From: Clostridia bacterium
GTDB taxonomy: Bacteria; Bacillota; Clostridia; Oscillospirales; CAG-272
Assembly (NCBI GenBank): GCA_017453305.1
Contig: JAFTKJ010000003.1
Location: 1-64,000 of the forward strand
DNA length: 64,000 nucleotides
Reading direction: 5' to 3'
Position numbers and translations under genes: made by a program. Below, in pieces: positions 34,538 to 43,030 of the stretch. The first letter of the stretch is position 1. Each line of letters opens with the position of its first letter. The notes below the pieces were generated by a model, which did no database searches, was not told where the DNA came from, and worked only from the letters and a program-made list of their open reading frames with translations.

Positions 34538-35130
34538 TCGGCTTAACGGGACCTACGGGCGCCGGGAAAGGTGAGGTCGCAAAGATCTTTGCCTCCTACG
34601 GACTTCCCGTCATCAATGCGGACGAGGTCTACCACAATCTGCTCGTTCCGCCCTCCTCCTGCCTGCGAGAGCTAACGCTGACATTCGGCAAGGAGATCCT
34701 TCATGACGACGGCACACTGAACCGCCAGATCCTTGGTGCCATTGTGTTTTCCGACCCTGCCGCACTGGAACGCCTCAACGGCATCACCCATCGCTACGTG
34801 ATGGAGGAGGTTCGCCGACGGGTAGAGCTTTTGCGTCGCCGCGAGATCCCTGCCGCCGTGTTTGACGCACCGCAACTCTTTGAAGCAGGTGCACAAACCA
34901 TCTGCGGTGCCGTGGTCTCGGTGCTTGCCGACCGTGCCCTGCGCCTGGAGCGCATCGTCGCGCGCGACGGCATTACGCCCGAGGCGGCAATGCGACGCAT
35001 CACCTCTCAAAAGAGCGACGAGTATTTCAGAACGCACTCGGATTATATCATCGAAAACAACGGTTCTGCCGATCTGCTCCCCGCAGAGGTCTATCGCATT
35101 CTGCGTGCCACGGGGGTGATCACACCGTGA
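34528..35130 (+). CDS. coaE: Dephospho-CoA kinase CoaE
   Basis: 200 residues. Last step of coenzyme A synthesis. The P-loop reads GLTGPTGAGKGEV: the Ser/Thr that normally follows the Lys is Gly here. The usual DAD substrate motif reads NADEVYH. VFDAPQLFEAG, LERIVARDGITPEAAMRRITSQ (lid) and DYIIENNGS near the C-terminus fit CoaE well. The variant P-loop is a point to check, but the rest of the protein is complete. It overlaps the oxidoreductase before it and the transglycosylase after it (GTGA). Confidence 0.9.
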   Translation: MLLIGLTGPTGAGKGEVAKIFASYGLPVINADEVYHNLLVPPSSCLRELTLTFGKEILHDDGTLNRQILGAIVFSDPAALERLNGITHRYVMEEVRRRVELLRRREIPAAVFDAPQLFEAGAQTICGAVVSVLADRALRLERIVARDGITPEAAMRRITSQKSDEYFRTHSDYIIENNGSADLLPAEVYRILRATGVITP

Positions 35131-35702
35131 AATTCAATGCGCGCAGTGCGCTGATCCTTTTACTCATTCTCGCGCTTTCGGTCGGCTTTGGCTTTGCCTA
35201 CGACGGCATTGCCACAGCACTTGAGCGCAACAAATACCCCCTTAACGAGCGCTATGCCGACGACATTCGCGCGGCGGCAGAGGCGTACGGCATTCCCGAG
35301 GCGATCGTTTGGGCGACCGTTTGCACCGAAAGCGGCTTTTCGGGTGACCTTGTGGGAGAGGACGGCGGCATTGGGCTGATGCAATTGACGCCCGACACCT
35401 TTTCCATGATCCAGACCAAGCTCCTGGGCGAGAGCGCTGAGGAGGCGGGAAGACTTTACGAGCCGCAAAAAAATCTGCAATGCGGCGCCGCATATCTCTC
35501 CTACCTTTACCAACGCTACGGCGTGTGGGAGACCGTGTTTGCCGCGTACCACGCAGGCACCGATGCGGTGGACGCGTGGCTGCAGGACCCCGAATGCGTC
35601 AGCGAAATGGGAACGCTTGTCAAAATTCCGGATGCCGCCACCGCACGCTACGTAAAAGCGCTTGCCGAGGCTCATTCGCTGTATACAACCTTGTATTTTT
35701 AA
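35127..35702 (+). CDS. Lytic transglycosylase, SLT domain
   Basis: 191 residues, starting with GTG inside the coaE stop (GTGA). One N-terminal membrane segment (ALILLLILALSVGFGFAY) anchors a C-terminal goose-type lysozyme fold. The catalytic Glu is in WATVCTESGFSGD (~57-69). GGIGLMQLTPDTFSMI and NLQCGAAYLSYLYQRYG follow, then the AAYHAGTDAVDAWL motif. It cleaves the glycan strand of peptidoglycan on the outer face of the membrane. Adjacent coaE and a similar SLT protein are a common Clostridia arrangement. Confidence 0.92.
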   Translation: MKFNARSALILLLILALSVGFGFAYDGIATALERNKYPLNERYADDIRAAAEAYGIPEAIVWATVCTESGFSGDLVGEDGGIGLMQLTPDTFSMIQTKLLGESAEEAGRLYEPQKNLQCGAAYLSYLYQRYGVWETVFAAYHAGTDAVDAWLQDPECVSEMGTLVKIPDAATARYVKALAEAHSLYTTLYF

Positions 35703-35733
35703 ATTTCAGCATACACAAAAAGGAGTAACCATC

Positions 35734-37110
35734 ATGTCCGAAAAAACAAACCTTTCTTACGAAAAAAAGACCGTCTACGACCAGGCAGGCAGCAAGGTCG
35801 TTGAAGAAGCATACGACTACGCCAAGGGCTACGTCAAGTACCTCGACGCGGCAAAGACCGAGCGCGAGGCTGTATGCGAGAGCGTGAAGATCGCCGAGGC
35901 GGCAGGCTACCGCGCCTGGAACTTTGGCGAGCCGATGAAGGCAGGCGACAAGCTCTACTACAATAACCGCGGCAAGAACATCTTCCTGTTCCGCATCGGA
36001 ACCGAGCCGATCAATAACGGTATCCGCATCACCGCGGCACACATCGACTCCCCCCGCCTGGACCTCAAGCCCGTTCCCCTTTATGAGGAGAGCGGCATGT
36101 CCTTCCTCAAGACCCACTACTACGGCGGCATCCGCAAGTATCAATGGCTGGCAATGCCTCTTGCGCTCCACGGCGTGGTCATCAAGCAGGACGGCACCCC
36201 CGTTGAGATCGTAGTCGGTGAGGACGAGAACGATCCCGTAATGTATATCACCGATCTGCTCCCCCACCTGGCACGCGCACAGGCAGGCAAGCCCTTAAAC
36301 GACGTCTTCTCCGCAGAAAAGCTCAACATCCTTGTTGGCAGCCGCCCCGTAGAAGGTGAGGACAAGGACAAGGTCAAGATGGGCGTGCTCAACTATCTGA
36401 ACGAAAAGTACGGCATCACCGAGGACGATTTCCTCTCCGCCGAGCTTTGCATCGTTCCCGCGGCACGCGCACGTGACGTTGGCTTCGACCGCTCCATGAT
36501 CTGCGCTTACGGTCACGACGACCGCGTTTGCGCATATCCTTCCCTGACCGCAATGATCGACAGCACCGACACCACGCACACCGCAATGTGCCTGCTTGTC
36601 GACAAGGAAGAAACCGGCAGCGATGGCGTGACCGGTATGCAGAGCAGCCTGATCACCGACGTGATCGACGAGATCGCAAAGGCAATGGGCGGCAACGCGG
36701 CGGCTGTTCGCGCCAACTCCAAGTGCCTTTCCAGCGATGTTACCGCAACCTACGACCCCAACTACGCAGACGTTTACGAGCTTCGCAACGCATCCCTGAT
36801 CGGTTGCGGCGTCAGCATTTGCAAGTACACCGGAAGCGGCGGTAAGAGCGGCACCTCCGATGCCAGCGCCGAGCTGGTTGGTTGGGTACGCCGTTGCCTG
36901 AACGAGGCAGGCGTGGTATGGCAGATCTGCGAATTGGGTAAGACCGACGTGGGCGGCGGCGGAACCGTTGCAAAGTATATGGCAAAGCACAACGTTGACA
37001 CCATCGACATCGGCGTCGGCGTCCTCTCCATGCACGCACCCTACGAGCTGATCTCCAAGGTAGACCTGTACGAGGCTTACCGCGCATTCAAGGCGTTCTA
37101 TCAATTTTAA
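35734..37110 (+). CDS. M18 family aminopeptidase
   Basis: 458 residues from ATG 35734 (AAAAAGGAG upstream). Dinuclear zinc enzyme removing N-terminal acidic or neutral residues from peptides. Metal and catalytic motifs are HIDSPRLDLKP (~107), GHDDRVCAYPSL (~257), DKEETGSDGVTGM (~289) and GGTVAKYMA...IGVGVLSMHAPYELISK near the end. No signal peptide, so cytoplasmic. It is one of three peptide-degrading enzymes in the window (with M29 and PepT). Confidence 0.95.
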   Translation: MSEKTNLSYEKKTVYDQAGSKVVEEAYDYAKGYVKYLDAAKTEREAVCESVKIAEAAGYRAWNFGEPMKAGDKLYYNNRGKNIFLFRIGTEPINNGIRITAAHIDSPRLDLKPVPLYEESGMSFLKTHYYGGIRKYQWLAMPLALHGVVIKQDGTPVEIVVGEDENDPVMYITDLLPHLARAQAGKPLNDVFSAEKLNILVGSRPVEGEDKDKVKMGVLNYLNEKYGITEDDFLSAELCIVPAARARDVGFDRSMICAYGHDDRVCAYPSLTAMIDSTDTTHTAMCLLVDKEETGSDGVTGMQSSLITDVIDEIAKAMGGNAAAVRANSKCLSSDVTATYDPNYADVYELRNASLIGCGVSICKYTGSGGKSGTSDASAELVGWVRRCLNEAGVVWQICELGKTDVGGGGTVAKYMAKHNVDTIDIGVGVLSMHAPYELISKVDLYEAYRAFKAFYQF

Positions 37111-37166
37111 TTCATTTTAGACTCCATCTAGGCAACACTACATTTCGCGAAAGGTGAAACTATCCT

Positions 37167-37334
37167 AAGCCTCCCTCCGGGAGGGAGGTGGCATTTTCGC
37201 AAGAAAATGACGGAAGGAGCCTGCGTGTACGAACACAAAGCAGTAGTTTTATGGCAAGTGCTATTCTAAAACGCCGCAGGCTCCTCCCTGTGCCGCGACT
37301 TAGCGCGGCACTTCCCTCCTCCCGGAGGAGGGCT
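37167..37334. repeat. Long palindromic repeat element
   Basis: It starts AAGCCTCCCTCCGGGAGGGAGG and ends CTCCTCCCGGAGGAGGGCT, with an internal AGGAGCCTGC / GCAGGCTCCT dyad. The whole unit can fold on itself. Similar ends occur at 43813-44000, 48091-48203 and 51351-51461. No gene is seen in 37111-37417. Confidence 0.6.
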
Positions 37335-37417
37335 AAAAGCGCTCGGCGATTAACCATCGTTTTCAGCAACCATCGTTAACCAATCTTTTATTGGGATTTT
37401 ATGAAAGGAGGTCCCCT

Positions 37418-38482
37418 ATGTTAGAAAAATTACAACAAGCCGAAGATAAATATTTGCACCTGGAGGCCTCGCTCTCCGACCCTGTAATAGCAGGTGATCC
37501 CGCACGCTGTGCCGAGATCGCCAAGGAATACAAATCTCTCTCCCCCATCATCGAAAAGTACCGTGCCTTTAAGGGCGCGCAAGCACGCATCGACGAGGCA
37601 CACGCCCTGCTTGCGGACGCCGACGACGATTTTCGTGCGCTGGTCAACGAGGAATTGAGAGAGGCGAAGGAAGAGGCGGAGCAATTGCGCGCAGAGCTGA
37701 CCGTTCTGCTTTTGCCGCGCGACCCCAACGATGAAAAAAACGTAATGGTAGAGATCCGCGCGGGCGCGGGCGGCGAGGAAGCCGCGCTGTTTGCCGCCGT
37801 CCTTTACCGCATGTATACCATGTATGCCGCTTCGGTAGGCTTTCGTTGCTCGTTACTCAGCGAAAACCCGACCGAGCTTGGCGGCTACCGCCAGCTTGCC
37901 TTTCAGATTGAGGGCGAGGGCGCATATTCCCGCTTTAAATACGAAAGCGGCGTGCACCGCGTACAGCGCGTGCCCGAAACCGAGTCCCAGGGACGCATTC
38001 AAACCTCAACGGCAACCGTTGCGGTGCTCCCCGAGGCAGAGGAGGTATCGGTGGAGATCAATCCCGCCGACCTCATCTTTGAATCCTGCAAATCCAGCGG
38101 CGCGGGCGGTCAGCACATCAACAAGACCGAGTCCGCCGTTCGCCTGACGCACAAGCCTACGGGCATTGTGGTGGAATGTCAGGAGGAACGAAGCCAATTC
38201 AAAAATAAAGACAAGGCTCTGCGTATGCTGCGTACCATTCTGTACGATCAGAAGCAACGCGAGCAGGACGACGCCATTGCATCCGACCGCCGCCGTCAGG
38301 TGGGAACGGGCGACCGCAGTGAGCGCATCCGCACCTACAACTATCCGCAAGGTCGCATTACCGACCACCGCATCGGTCTGACGCTTCACTCCATGGAGCG
38401 CTTTCTCGACGGTGACATCGGCGGCATGATCGACGCCCTTGCAACCGCAGAGACGGCAGAACGCCTCAAAAACAACGAATAA
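37418..38482 (+). CDS. prfA: Peptide chain release factor 1
   Basis: 354 residues from ATG 37418 (GAAAGGAGG upstream). Reads UAA/UAG and releases the peptide. GGQ motif in SSGAGGQHINKTES (~223-236). The RSERIRTYNYPQGRITDHR block is typical of RF1. The tripeptide anticodon PxT is represented by the RVPETESQG region. In most Firmicutes the methyltransferase gene prmC follows; here two microprotein genes and tsaC follow instead. Confidence 0.97.
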   Translation: MLEKLQQAEDKYLHLEASLSDPVIAGDPARCAEIAKEYKSLSPIIEKYRAFKGAQARIDEAHALLADADDDFRALVNEELREAKEEAEQLRAELTVLLLPRDPNDEKNVMVEIRAGAGGEEAALFAAVLYRMYTMYAASVGFRCSLLSENPTELGGYRQLAFQIEGEGAYSRFKYESGVHRVQRVPETESQGRIQTSTATVAVLPEAEEVSVEINPADLIFESCKSSGAGGQHINKTESAVRLTHKPTGIVVECQEERSQFKNKDKALRMLRTILYDQKQREQDDAIASDRRRQVGTGDRSERIRTYNYPQGRITDHRIGLTLHSMERFLDGDIGGMIDALATAETAERLKNNE

Positions 38483-38501
38483 AAGATTGGAGATATTGAT
38501 T

Positions 38502-38600
38502 TTGGATATAACAGTTCCATTTTTCGGTGTCGCGTTGATTTTTGCGGCAGTCATTGCTGTTGTCCTGATCCGCGAGCTGAACTCGAAAAAGAAAAAATAA
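38502..38600 (+). CDS. 32-residue membrane microprotein, copy 1
   Basis: TTG start 9 bases after GGAG, TAA at 38598-38600. One hydrophobic helix (VPFFGVALIFAAVIAVVLI) is followed by RELNSKKKK. The next gene is a diverged copy with the same start context (GATTGGAGATATTGAT), the same helix length and the same VLIREL.SKKKK end. Conservation at protein level with changed bases argues that it is a real gene. Function unknown. Confidence 0.62.
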   Translation: MDITVPFFGVALIFAAVIAVVLIRELNSKKKK

Positions 38601-38618
38601 AGAATTGGAGATATTGAT

Positions 38619-38720
38619 TTGGAAATCAGACTACTTTTTGTGGGCGCCTTCGCCATATTCGCTGTGTCAATTACTGCAGTTATCCTGATCCGTGAACTGA
38701 TCTCTAAAAAGAAAAAATAA
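38619..38720 (+). CDS. 33-residue membrane microprotein, copy 2
   Basis: TTG start after AATTGGAGATATTGATT, TAA at 38718-38720. The helix LLFVGAFAIFAVSITAVILI is followed by RELISKKKK. About half the residues match copy 1, and all gaps are outside the reading frame-shifting type. It ends 6 bases before tsaC. Orientation by the positive-inside rule would put the KKKK end in the cytoplasm. Function unknown. Confidence 0.62.
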   Translation: MEIRLLFVGAFAIFAVSITAVILIRELISKKKK

Positions 38721-38726
38721 TCAGCA

Positions 38727-39761
38727 ATGAACACACAGCACATCAAAATTGACGATCCGCAAGCGCAGGAGGGGGAGCTTTTGCAAGCTGCTTCCATTTT
38801 GCGCGCGGGCGGTCTTGTGGTCTTTCCCACCGAGACCGTTTACGGTCTTGGCGGCGATGCCACGCGCGACGAGGCGGCAAAAAAGATCTACGCCGCAAAA
38901 GGTCGTCCCTCGGACAATCCCCTTATCATTCACGTCGCAAACCCTGCCGACGCCGAGCGCTATGCCGTGACCAACGAATTATACTACCGCCTTGCCAAGG
39001 CATTTATGCCGGGACCCTTGACGGTGATCCTTCCGCGACGCGACACCATTCCCCTCTCCACCACGGGAGGACTGGACAGCGTGGCGGTGCGATGCCCCTC
39101 GCATCCCGTGGCGCATCGACTGATCGCGCTTTGCGGCTTTCCCATTGCCGCCCCCTCGGCAAATCTGTCGGGCAAACCCTCCCCCACCTGCGCCGCACAC
39201 GTGGCACAGGATATGGACGGGCGCGTAGACATGATCATCGACGGCGGTGAGAGCGAGATCGGTCTGGAATCCACCATCGTCAAGATCGACGGTGACGGGC
39301 TGATCCTGTTGCGCCCGGGCGGCATCACCTGCGACGCACTCTCTATGGTTTGCGCCAACGTTCGCGTTGCCGACGCCGTACTGCACCGCCTTGCCGAAAA
39401 CGAACGTCCCCTTTCCCCGGGCATGAAGTATCGCCATTATGCGCCCACGGCGCCCTTGGTACTGCTGACGGGCAAAGACGAGGACGTGCTCGCCTTCCTG
39501 CAAGCCGAGCAAAATCGCACGCGCTGTGCTATCCTATGCTACGATGAGGAGTGCGGCGCTTTGAAGCATGAAAATCTTCTCCCCGTCGGAGGACGCAACG
39601 ACCTGCAAACGCAGGCACGTCGGCTCTTTCACGCTCTGCGCGATGCCGACACCACCGACGCCGAGATCATCTACGCGCATCTGCCTCCCATGAACGGCTT
39701 GGGGCTTGCGCTCTATAACCGTATGATCCGCGCCGCGGCACACACCGTGCGCGAGGTCTGA
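38727..39761 (+). CDS. tsaC: Threonylcarbamoyl-AMP synthase (TsaC/Sua5 long form)
   Basis: 344 residues. Makes threonylcarbamoyl-AMP for t6A37 modification of ANN-decoding tRNAs. The YrdC domain has GGLVVFPTETVYGLGGDAT, KIYAAKGRPSDNPLIIH (KxR...SxN) and AAPSANLSGKPSPT. A C-terminal Sua5 domain follows after SPGMKYRHYAPTAPL (~230-344), so this is the two-domain Sua5/YwlC form. The prfA-tsaC neighbourhood is the standard Firmicute one, minus prmC. Confidence 0.94.
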   Translation: MNTQHIKIDDPQAQEGELLQAASILRAGGLVVFPTETVYGLGGDATRDEAAKKIYAAKGRPSDNPLIIHVANPADAERYAVTNELYYRLAKAFMPGPLTVILPRRDTIPLSTTGGLDSVAVRCPSHPVAHRLIALCGFPIAAPSANLSGKPSPTCAAHVAQDMDGRVDMIIDGGESEIGLESTIVKIDGDGLILLRPGGITCDALSMVCANVRVADAVLHRLAENERPLSPGMKYRHYAPTAPLVLLTGKDEDVLAFLQAEQNRTRCAILCYDEECGALKHENLLPVGGRNDLQTQARRLFHALRDADTTDAEIIYAHLPPMNGLGLALYNRMIRAAAHTVREV

Positions 39762-39820
39762 TACATCCCTCCCCCGATACGATCCTGTCATCCACATCCT
39801 ACAGAAAGGACCATCCAAGA

Positions 39821-42019
39821 ATGGCAAGAAAACAAAAGAAAGAAAAAAAAGAGATCGTTTACGCCCCCATCGTTTACCAGCCCATCACCGAGACCATTGA
39901 AAAGAACTACATGCCCTACGTTATGAGCGTCATTGTGTCCCGTGCGATCCCCGAGATCGACGGACTCAAGCCCTCGCACCGCAAGCTCCTTTACACCATG
40001 TATAAAATGGGGCTTTTGACGGGAGGACGCACCAAGAGCGCCAACATCGTAGGACAGACCATGAAGCTCAATCCCCACGGCGACGCCTCCATTTACGAGA
40101 CCATGGTGCGTCTGACGCGCGGAAACGCCACCCTCCTGCACCCCTTGATCGATTCCAAGGGCTCCTTTGGCAAGCAGTACTCCTCCAGCATGGCAGCCTC
40201 TGCATCCCGTTATACCGAGGCAAAGCTGGATCCCATCTGCCACGAGCTGTTTGCAGGCGTGGAAAAGAATGCGGTGGATATGATCGATAACTACGATGCC
40301 ACCATGAAGGAGCCCGTGCTCCTGCCCACCACCTTCCCAAACATCCTCGTCATGCCCAATATGGGCATTGCCGTTGGTATGGCGTCCAACATCTGCTCCT
40401 TTAACCTTGCCGAGATCTGCGACGGTACCATTGCGCTGCTTCGTAAGCCCAAGCTCCCCGTTGAAAAAATGATGGAGCTGGTCAAGGCTCCCGACTTCTC
40501 GGGCGGCGGCGTCATTTTGTACGACGCCGAGGAGATGAAAAAGATCTATACCACGGGATCCGGCTCTGTGCGCATGCGTGCACGCTACGTATACGATAAG
40601 GAAAACAGCTGCATCGATATCATTCAGATCCCCTACTCCACCACCATCGAGCTGATCATTGCCAAGCTGACCGCGCTTTACAAAGAGGGCAAGATCAAGG
40701 AGATCACCGATTTCCGCGATGAGATCGACCTCAGCGGCTTTAAATTGACTTTGGACGTCCGCCGCGGCACCGACCCCGAAAAGCTGATGGCAAAGCTCTT
40801 TAAGCTCACCCCCCTGGAGGATAGCTTCCGCTGTAACTTCAACGTGCTGATCAACTCCACGCCGCGCACCATGGGACTTATTGAGATCCTGCACGAGTGG
40901 ATCGCATTCCGTTTGCAATGCTTCAAGCGCGAGCTGAAGTTCGACCTCAAAAAGAAAAAAGACAAGCTGCACCTGCTGTTGGGTCTTGGCAAGATCCTGC
41001 TTGACATCGACAAAGCCATTCGCATCATCCGCAAGACCGAAAAGGAATCCGACGTGGTTCCCAATTTGATGAAGGGCTTTGACATTGACGAGATCCAGGC
41101 AAACTTCATCGCCGAGATCAAATTGCGTTACCTCAACCGCGAGTACATTCTCAACCGCCTTGCCGAGATCGAGGATCTGCAAAAGGAGATCGCCGACATG
41201 GAGGAGACGCTTAAGGACGAGCTCAAGCAAAAGGCAGTCATCATTCAACAGCTCACCGAGATCAAGAAAAAATACGGTCAGCCTCGCCGCACGCAGATCA
41301 TGGCGGCAGGTGCCGTGAAGGAATACAACGAGGAGGAGCACGTCGAAAATTACCCTGCACGCTTTGTCCTCAGCCGCGACGGCTACTTCAAAAAGATTAC
41401 CTTCCAATCCCTGCGCGGCAACGACGAGCAATCCTTTAAGGACGGCGACGAGCAGCTGGAGCTGATGGACGGTCAAAACACCGACAACCTCATCTTCCTG
41501 ACCAACCGACAGCAGCTCTACCGCGCCAAGGCAGAGGACTTTGACAACACCAAGGCTTCGGCATTGGGCGATTATCTGCCCGTCAAGCTCCACATGGACC
41601 CCGACGAAAAGCCGATTTTGATGAACATCCAAAACAAGTATCCCGCAAAGGAAAACATCGTGTTCATCTTTGAAAACGGCAAGGGCGTGCGCATCTCGGT
41701 TGCCAATTACGAGACCACGGGCAACCGCCGCAAGCTGACCTCCGCCTTCTCCAAGGCATCTCCCGTTGTGGCGGCGTTTTACGAAAAGGCACCCATGGAG
41801 CTTTTGCTCACCGCCTCCGACGGGCGCGCCATTCTCATCAAATCCTCGCTCATTCCCATCATGTCCACACGCACCTCAAACGGTGTACAGCTCATGACCC
41901 TGAAAAAAGGCGAGAAGCTGGTTGCGGCTACCGCCGACACCGCACACATCCCCGAGGACGCAAAGGGACTGAAAAAGGTCAAGATCCCTGCAGCAGGCGT
42001 TCTGCTTGATAAAAAATAA
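39821..42019 (+). CDS. Type IIA topoisomerase subunit A (ParC/GyrA-like)
   Basis: 732 residues. DNA-cleaving subunit: IPEIDGLKPSHRKLLYTMYKMGL, NPHGDASIYETMVRLT, and catalytic Tyr131 preceded by Arg130 (SASRYTEAKL). A coiled-coil DNA gate follows at ~350-500, and the C-terminal pinwheel is shortened. I see no GyrA box (QRRGGKG), which favours a topoisomerase IV-like decatenase over gyrase. The ATPase partner (parE/gyrB) normally lies directly upstream but is not here; tsaC precedes instead, with 59 bases between. The N-terminal lysine-rich leader (KQKKEKKEI) is unusual. Confidence 0.88.
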   Translation: MARKQKKEKKEIVYAPIVYQPITETIEKNYMPYVMSVIVSRAIPEIDGLKPSHRKLLYTMYKMGLLTGGRTKSANIVGQTMKLNPHGDASIYETMVRLTRGNATLLHPLIDSKGSFGKQYSSSMAASASRYTEAKLDPICHELFAGVEKNAVDMIDNYDATMKEPVLLPTTFPNILVMPNMGIAVGMASNICSFNLAEICDGTIALLRKPKLPVEKMMELVKAPDFSGGGVILYDAEEMKKIYTTGSGSVRMRARYVYDKENSCIDIIQIPYSTTIELIIAKLTALYKEGKIKEITDFRDEIDLSGFKLTLDVRRGTDPEKLMAKLFKLTPLEDSFRCNFNVLINSTPRTMGLIEILHEWIAFRLQCFKRELKFDLKKKKDKLHLLLGLGKILLDIDKAIRIIRKTEKESDVVPNLMKGFDIDEIQANFIAEIKLRYLNREYILNRLAEIEDLQKEIADMEETLKDELKQKAVIIQQLTEIKKKYGQPRRTQIMAAGAVKEYNEEEHVENYPARFVLSRDGYFKKITFQSLRGNDEQSFKDGDEQLELMDGQNTDNLIFLTNRQQLYRAKAEDFDNTKASALGDYLPVKLHMDPDEKPILMNIQNKYPAKENIVFIFENGKGVRISVANYETTGNRRKLTSAFSKASPVVAAFYEKAPMELLLTASDGRAILIKSSLIPIMSTRTSNGVQLMTLKKGEKLVAATADTAHIPEDAKGLKKVKIPAAGVLLDKK

Positions 42020-42043
42020 TTCACCGAAAGGACGTTTCATACC

Positions 42044-42169
42044 ATGTCGAACAAAAACACCTCTACCCACTCCACCCCCGTACGCATTCTGGCACTCGTG
42101 CTCTCCGTTCTGGTCGCATCCGGCGTGCTGGTGTATATCGTCGATCTGTTCATCAACCTCTTTTCATAA
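42044..42169 (+). CDS. 41-residue membrane microprotein after topoisomerase gene
   Basis: ATG 42044 after GAAAGGA, TAA at 42167-42169. A polar N-terminus (MSNKNTSTHS) is followed by one helix of about 25 residues (ILALVLSVLVASGVLVYIV) and DLFINLFS. It starts 24 bases after the topoisomerase stop and is probably on the same message. No family recognised. Confidence 0.6.
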   Translation: MSNKNTSTHSTPVRILALVLSVLVASGVLVYIVDLFINLFS

Positions 42170-42192
42170 AACGTACGCATCAAAAAATCCTA

Positions 42193-42221
42193 TTGACATC
42201 GCACGCATTTTATGGTATACT
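42193..42221 (+). promoter_or_regulatory. Promoter of VTC-DUF4956 pair
   Basis: Perfect TTGACA, 17-base spacer, TATACT, 60 bases before the VTC gene. Confidence 0.78.
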
Positions 42222-42280
42222 GACTTAGGTTGGTATCTGCCCCTGTTTTTTACGCACGTTTCGCAGAAAGGAGGATGCAA

Positions 42281-43030
42281 ATGGGATTTCAAACCGTATT
42301 TCAACGCTATGAATTGAAATACATGCTTACCTTGGAGCAAAAGGAAAAGATCCTTCGGGCAATGGAGCCTTACATGAAGCTGGATAAATACGGCCGCAGT
42401 ACCATTCGCAATTTGTACTACGACACCGATTCCTTTCGCTTGATCCGTCATTCGCTCGAAAAGCCCGTGTATAAGGAAAAGCTGCGCGTTCGAAGCTATA
42501 CGCGTGCAGGCGCGGACAGCACCGTGTTTGTGGAGCTGAAAAAGAAATACAAGCGCGTGGTGTACAAGCGCCGCGTATCGCTCCCACACACCGAGGCGTT
42601 GGATTGGCTTGCAAAAAAGCAGCATTGCAGTCTTGATACGCAGATCACACGCGAGATCGACCACGCCCTGGATTATTATCAAACCCTCCATCCCGTCATC
42701 TACCTCTCCTACGAACGTGAGGCGTATTACGAACGGGACGGCGGTGACTTCCGCGTCACCTTTGACGATACGATCCTGACACGTTGGGACAATCTGACGC
42801 TGGATTGTGAGCCTTACGGTGAGCCGCTCCTGGAGGAAGGAAAAGTACTTATGGAGCTCAAATGCTCGGGCGGCATCCCCCTTTGGATGACCGAGGTCTT
42901 AACACGCGAGCACATCTATAAAACCTCATTTTCAAAATACGGCACAGCTTATCAAAGAAGGCTGCTGCAAACGATCAAACAACATACGGAGGAACAAGAA
43001 TATGGAAAAACTGTTTCGCGGTCTGTTTGA
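42281..43030 (+). CDS. VTC domain (polyphosphate polymerase-like) protein
   Basis: 249 residues from ATG 42281, 6 bases after AAAGGAGG. The VTC fold (PF09359) is visible as an alternating strand series: FQRYELKYMLT, TIRNLYYDTDSFRLIR, EKLRVRSYT, VFVELKKKYKRVVYKRR, HPVIYLSYEREAYY and VLMELKCSGGIPLWM. Basic and acidic tunnel residues (K, R, E) typical of the triphosphate-tunnel fold sit at these strands. The bacterial role is not settled; the family is related to the yeast polyphosphate polymerase core. It overlaps a DUF4956 membrane gene, the usual partner. CotH, often the third gene, is not present. Confidence 0.88.
   Translation: MGFQTVFQRYELKYMLTLEQKEKILRAMEPYMKLDKYGRSTIRNLYYDTDSFRLIRHSLEKPVYKEKLRVRSYTRAGADSTVFVELKKKYKRVVYKRRVSLPHTEALDWLAKKQHCSLDTQITREIDHALDYYQTLHPVIYLSYEREAYYERDGGDFRVTFDDTILTRWDNLTLDCEPYGEPLLEEGKVLMELKCSGGIPLWMTEVLTREHIYKTSFSKYGTAYQRRLLQTIKQHTEEQEYGKTVSRSV

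Noticed and set aside
39788..41632. 614-codon open frame opposite the topoisomerase gene
   Set aside because: Antisense shadow of an intact, motif-complete gene; no start signals.
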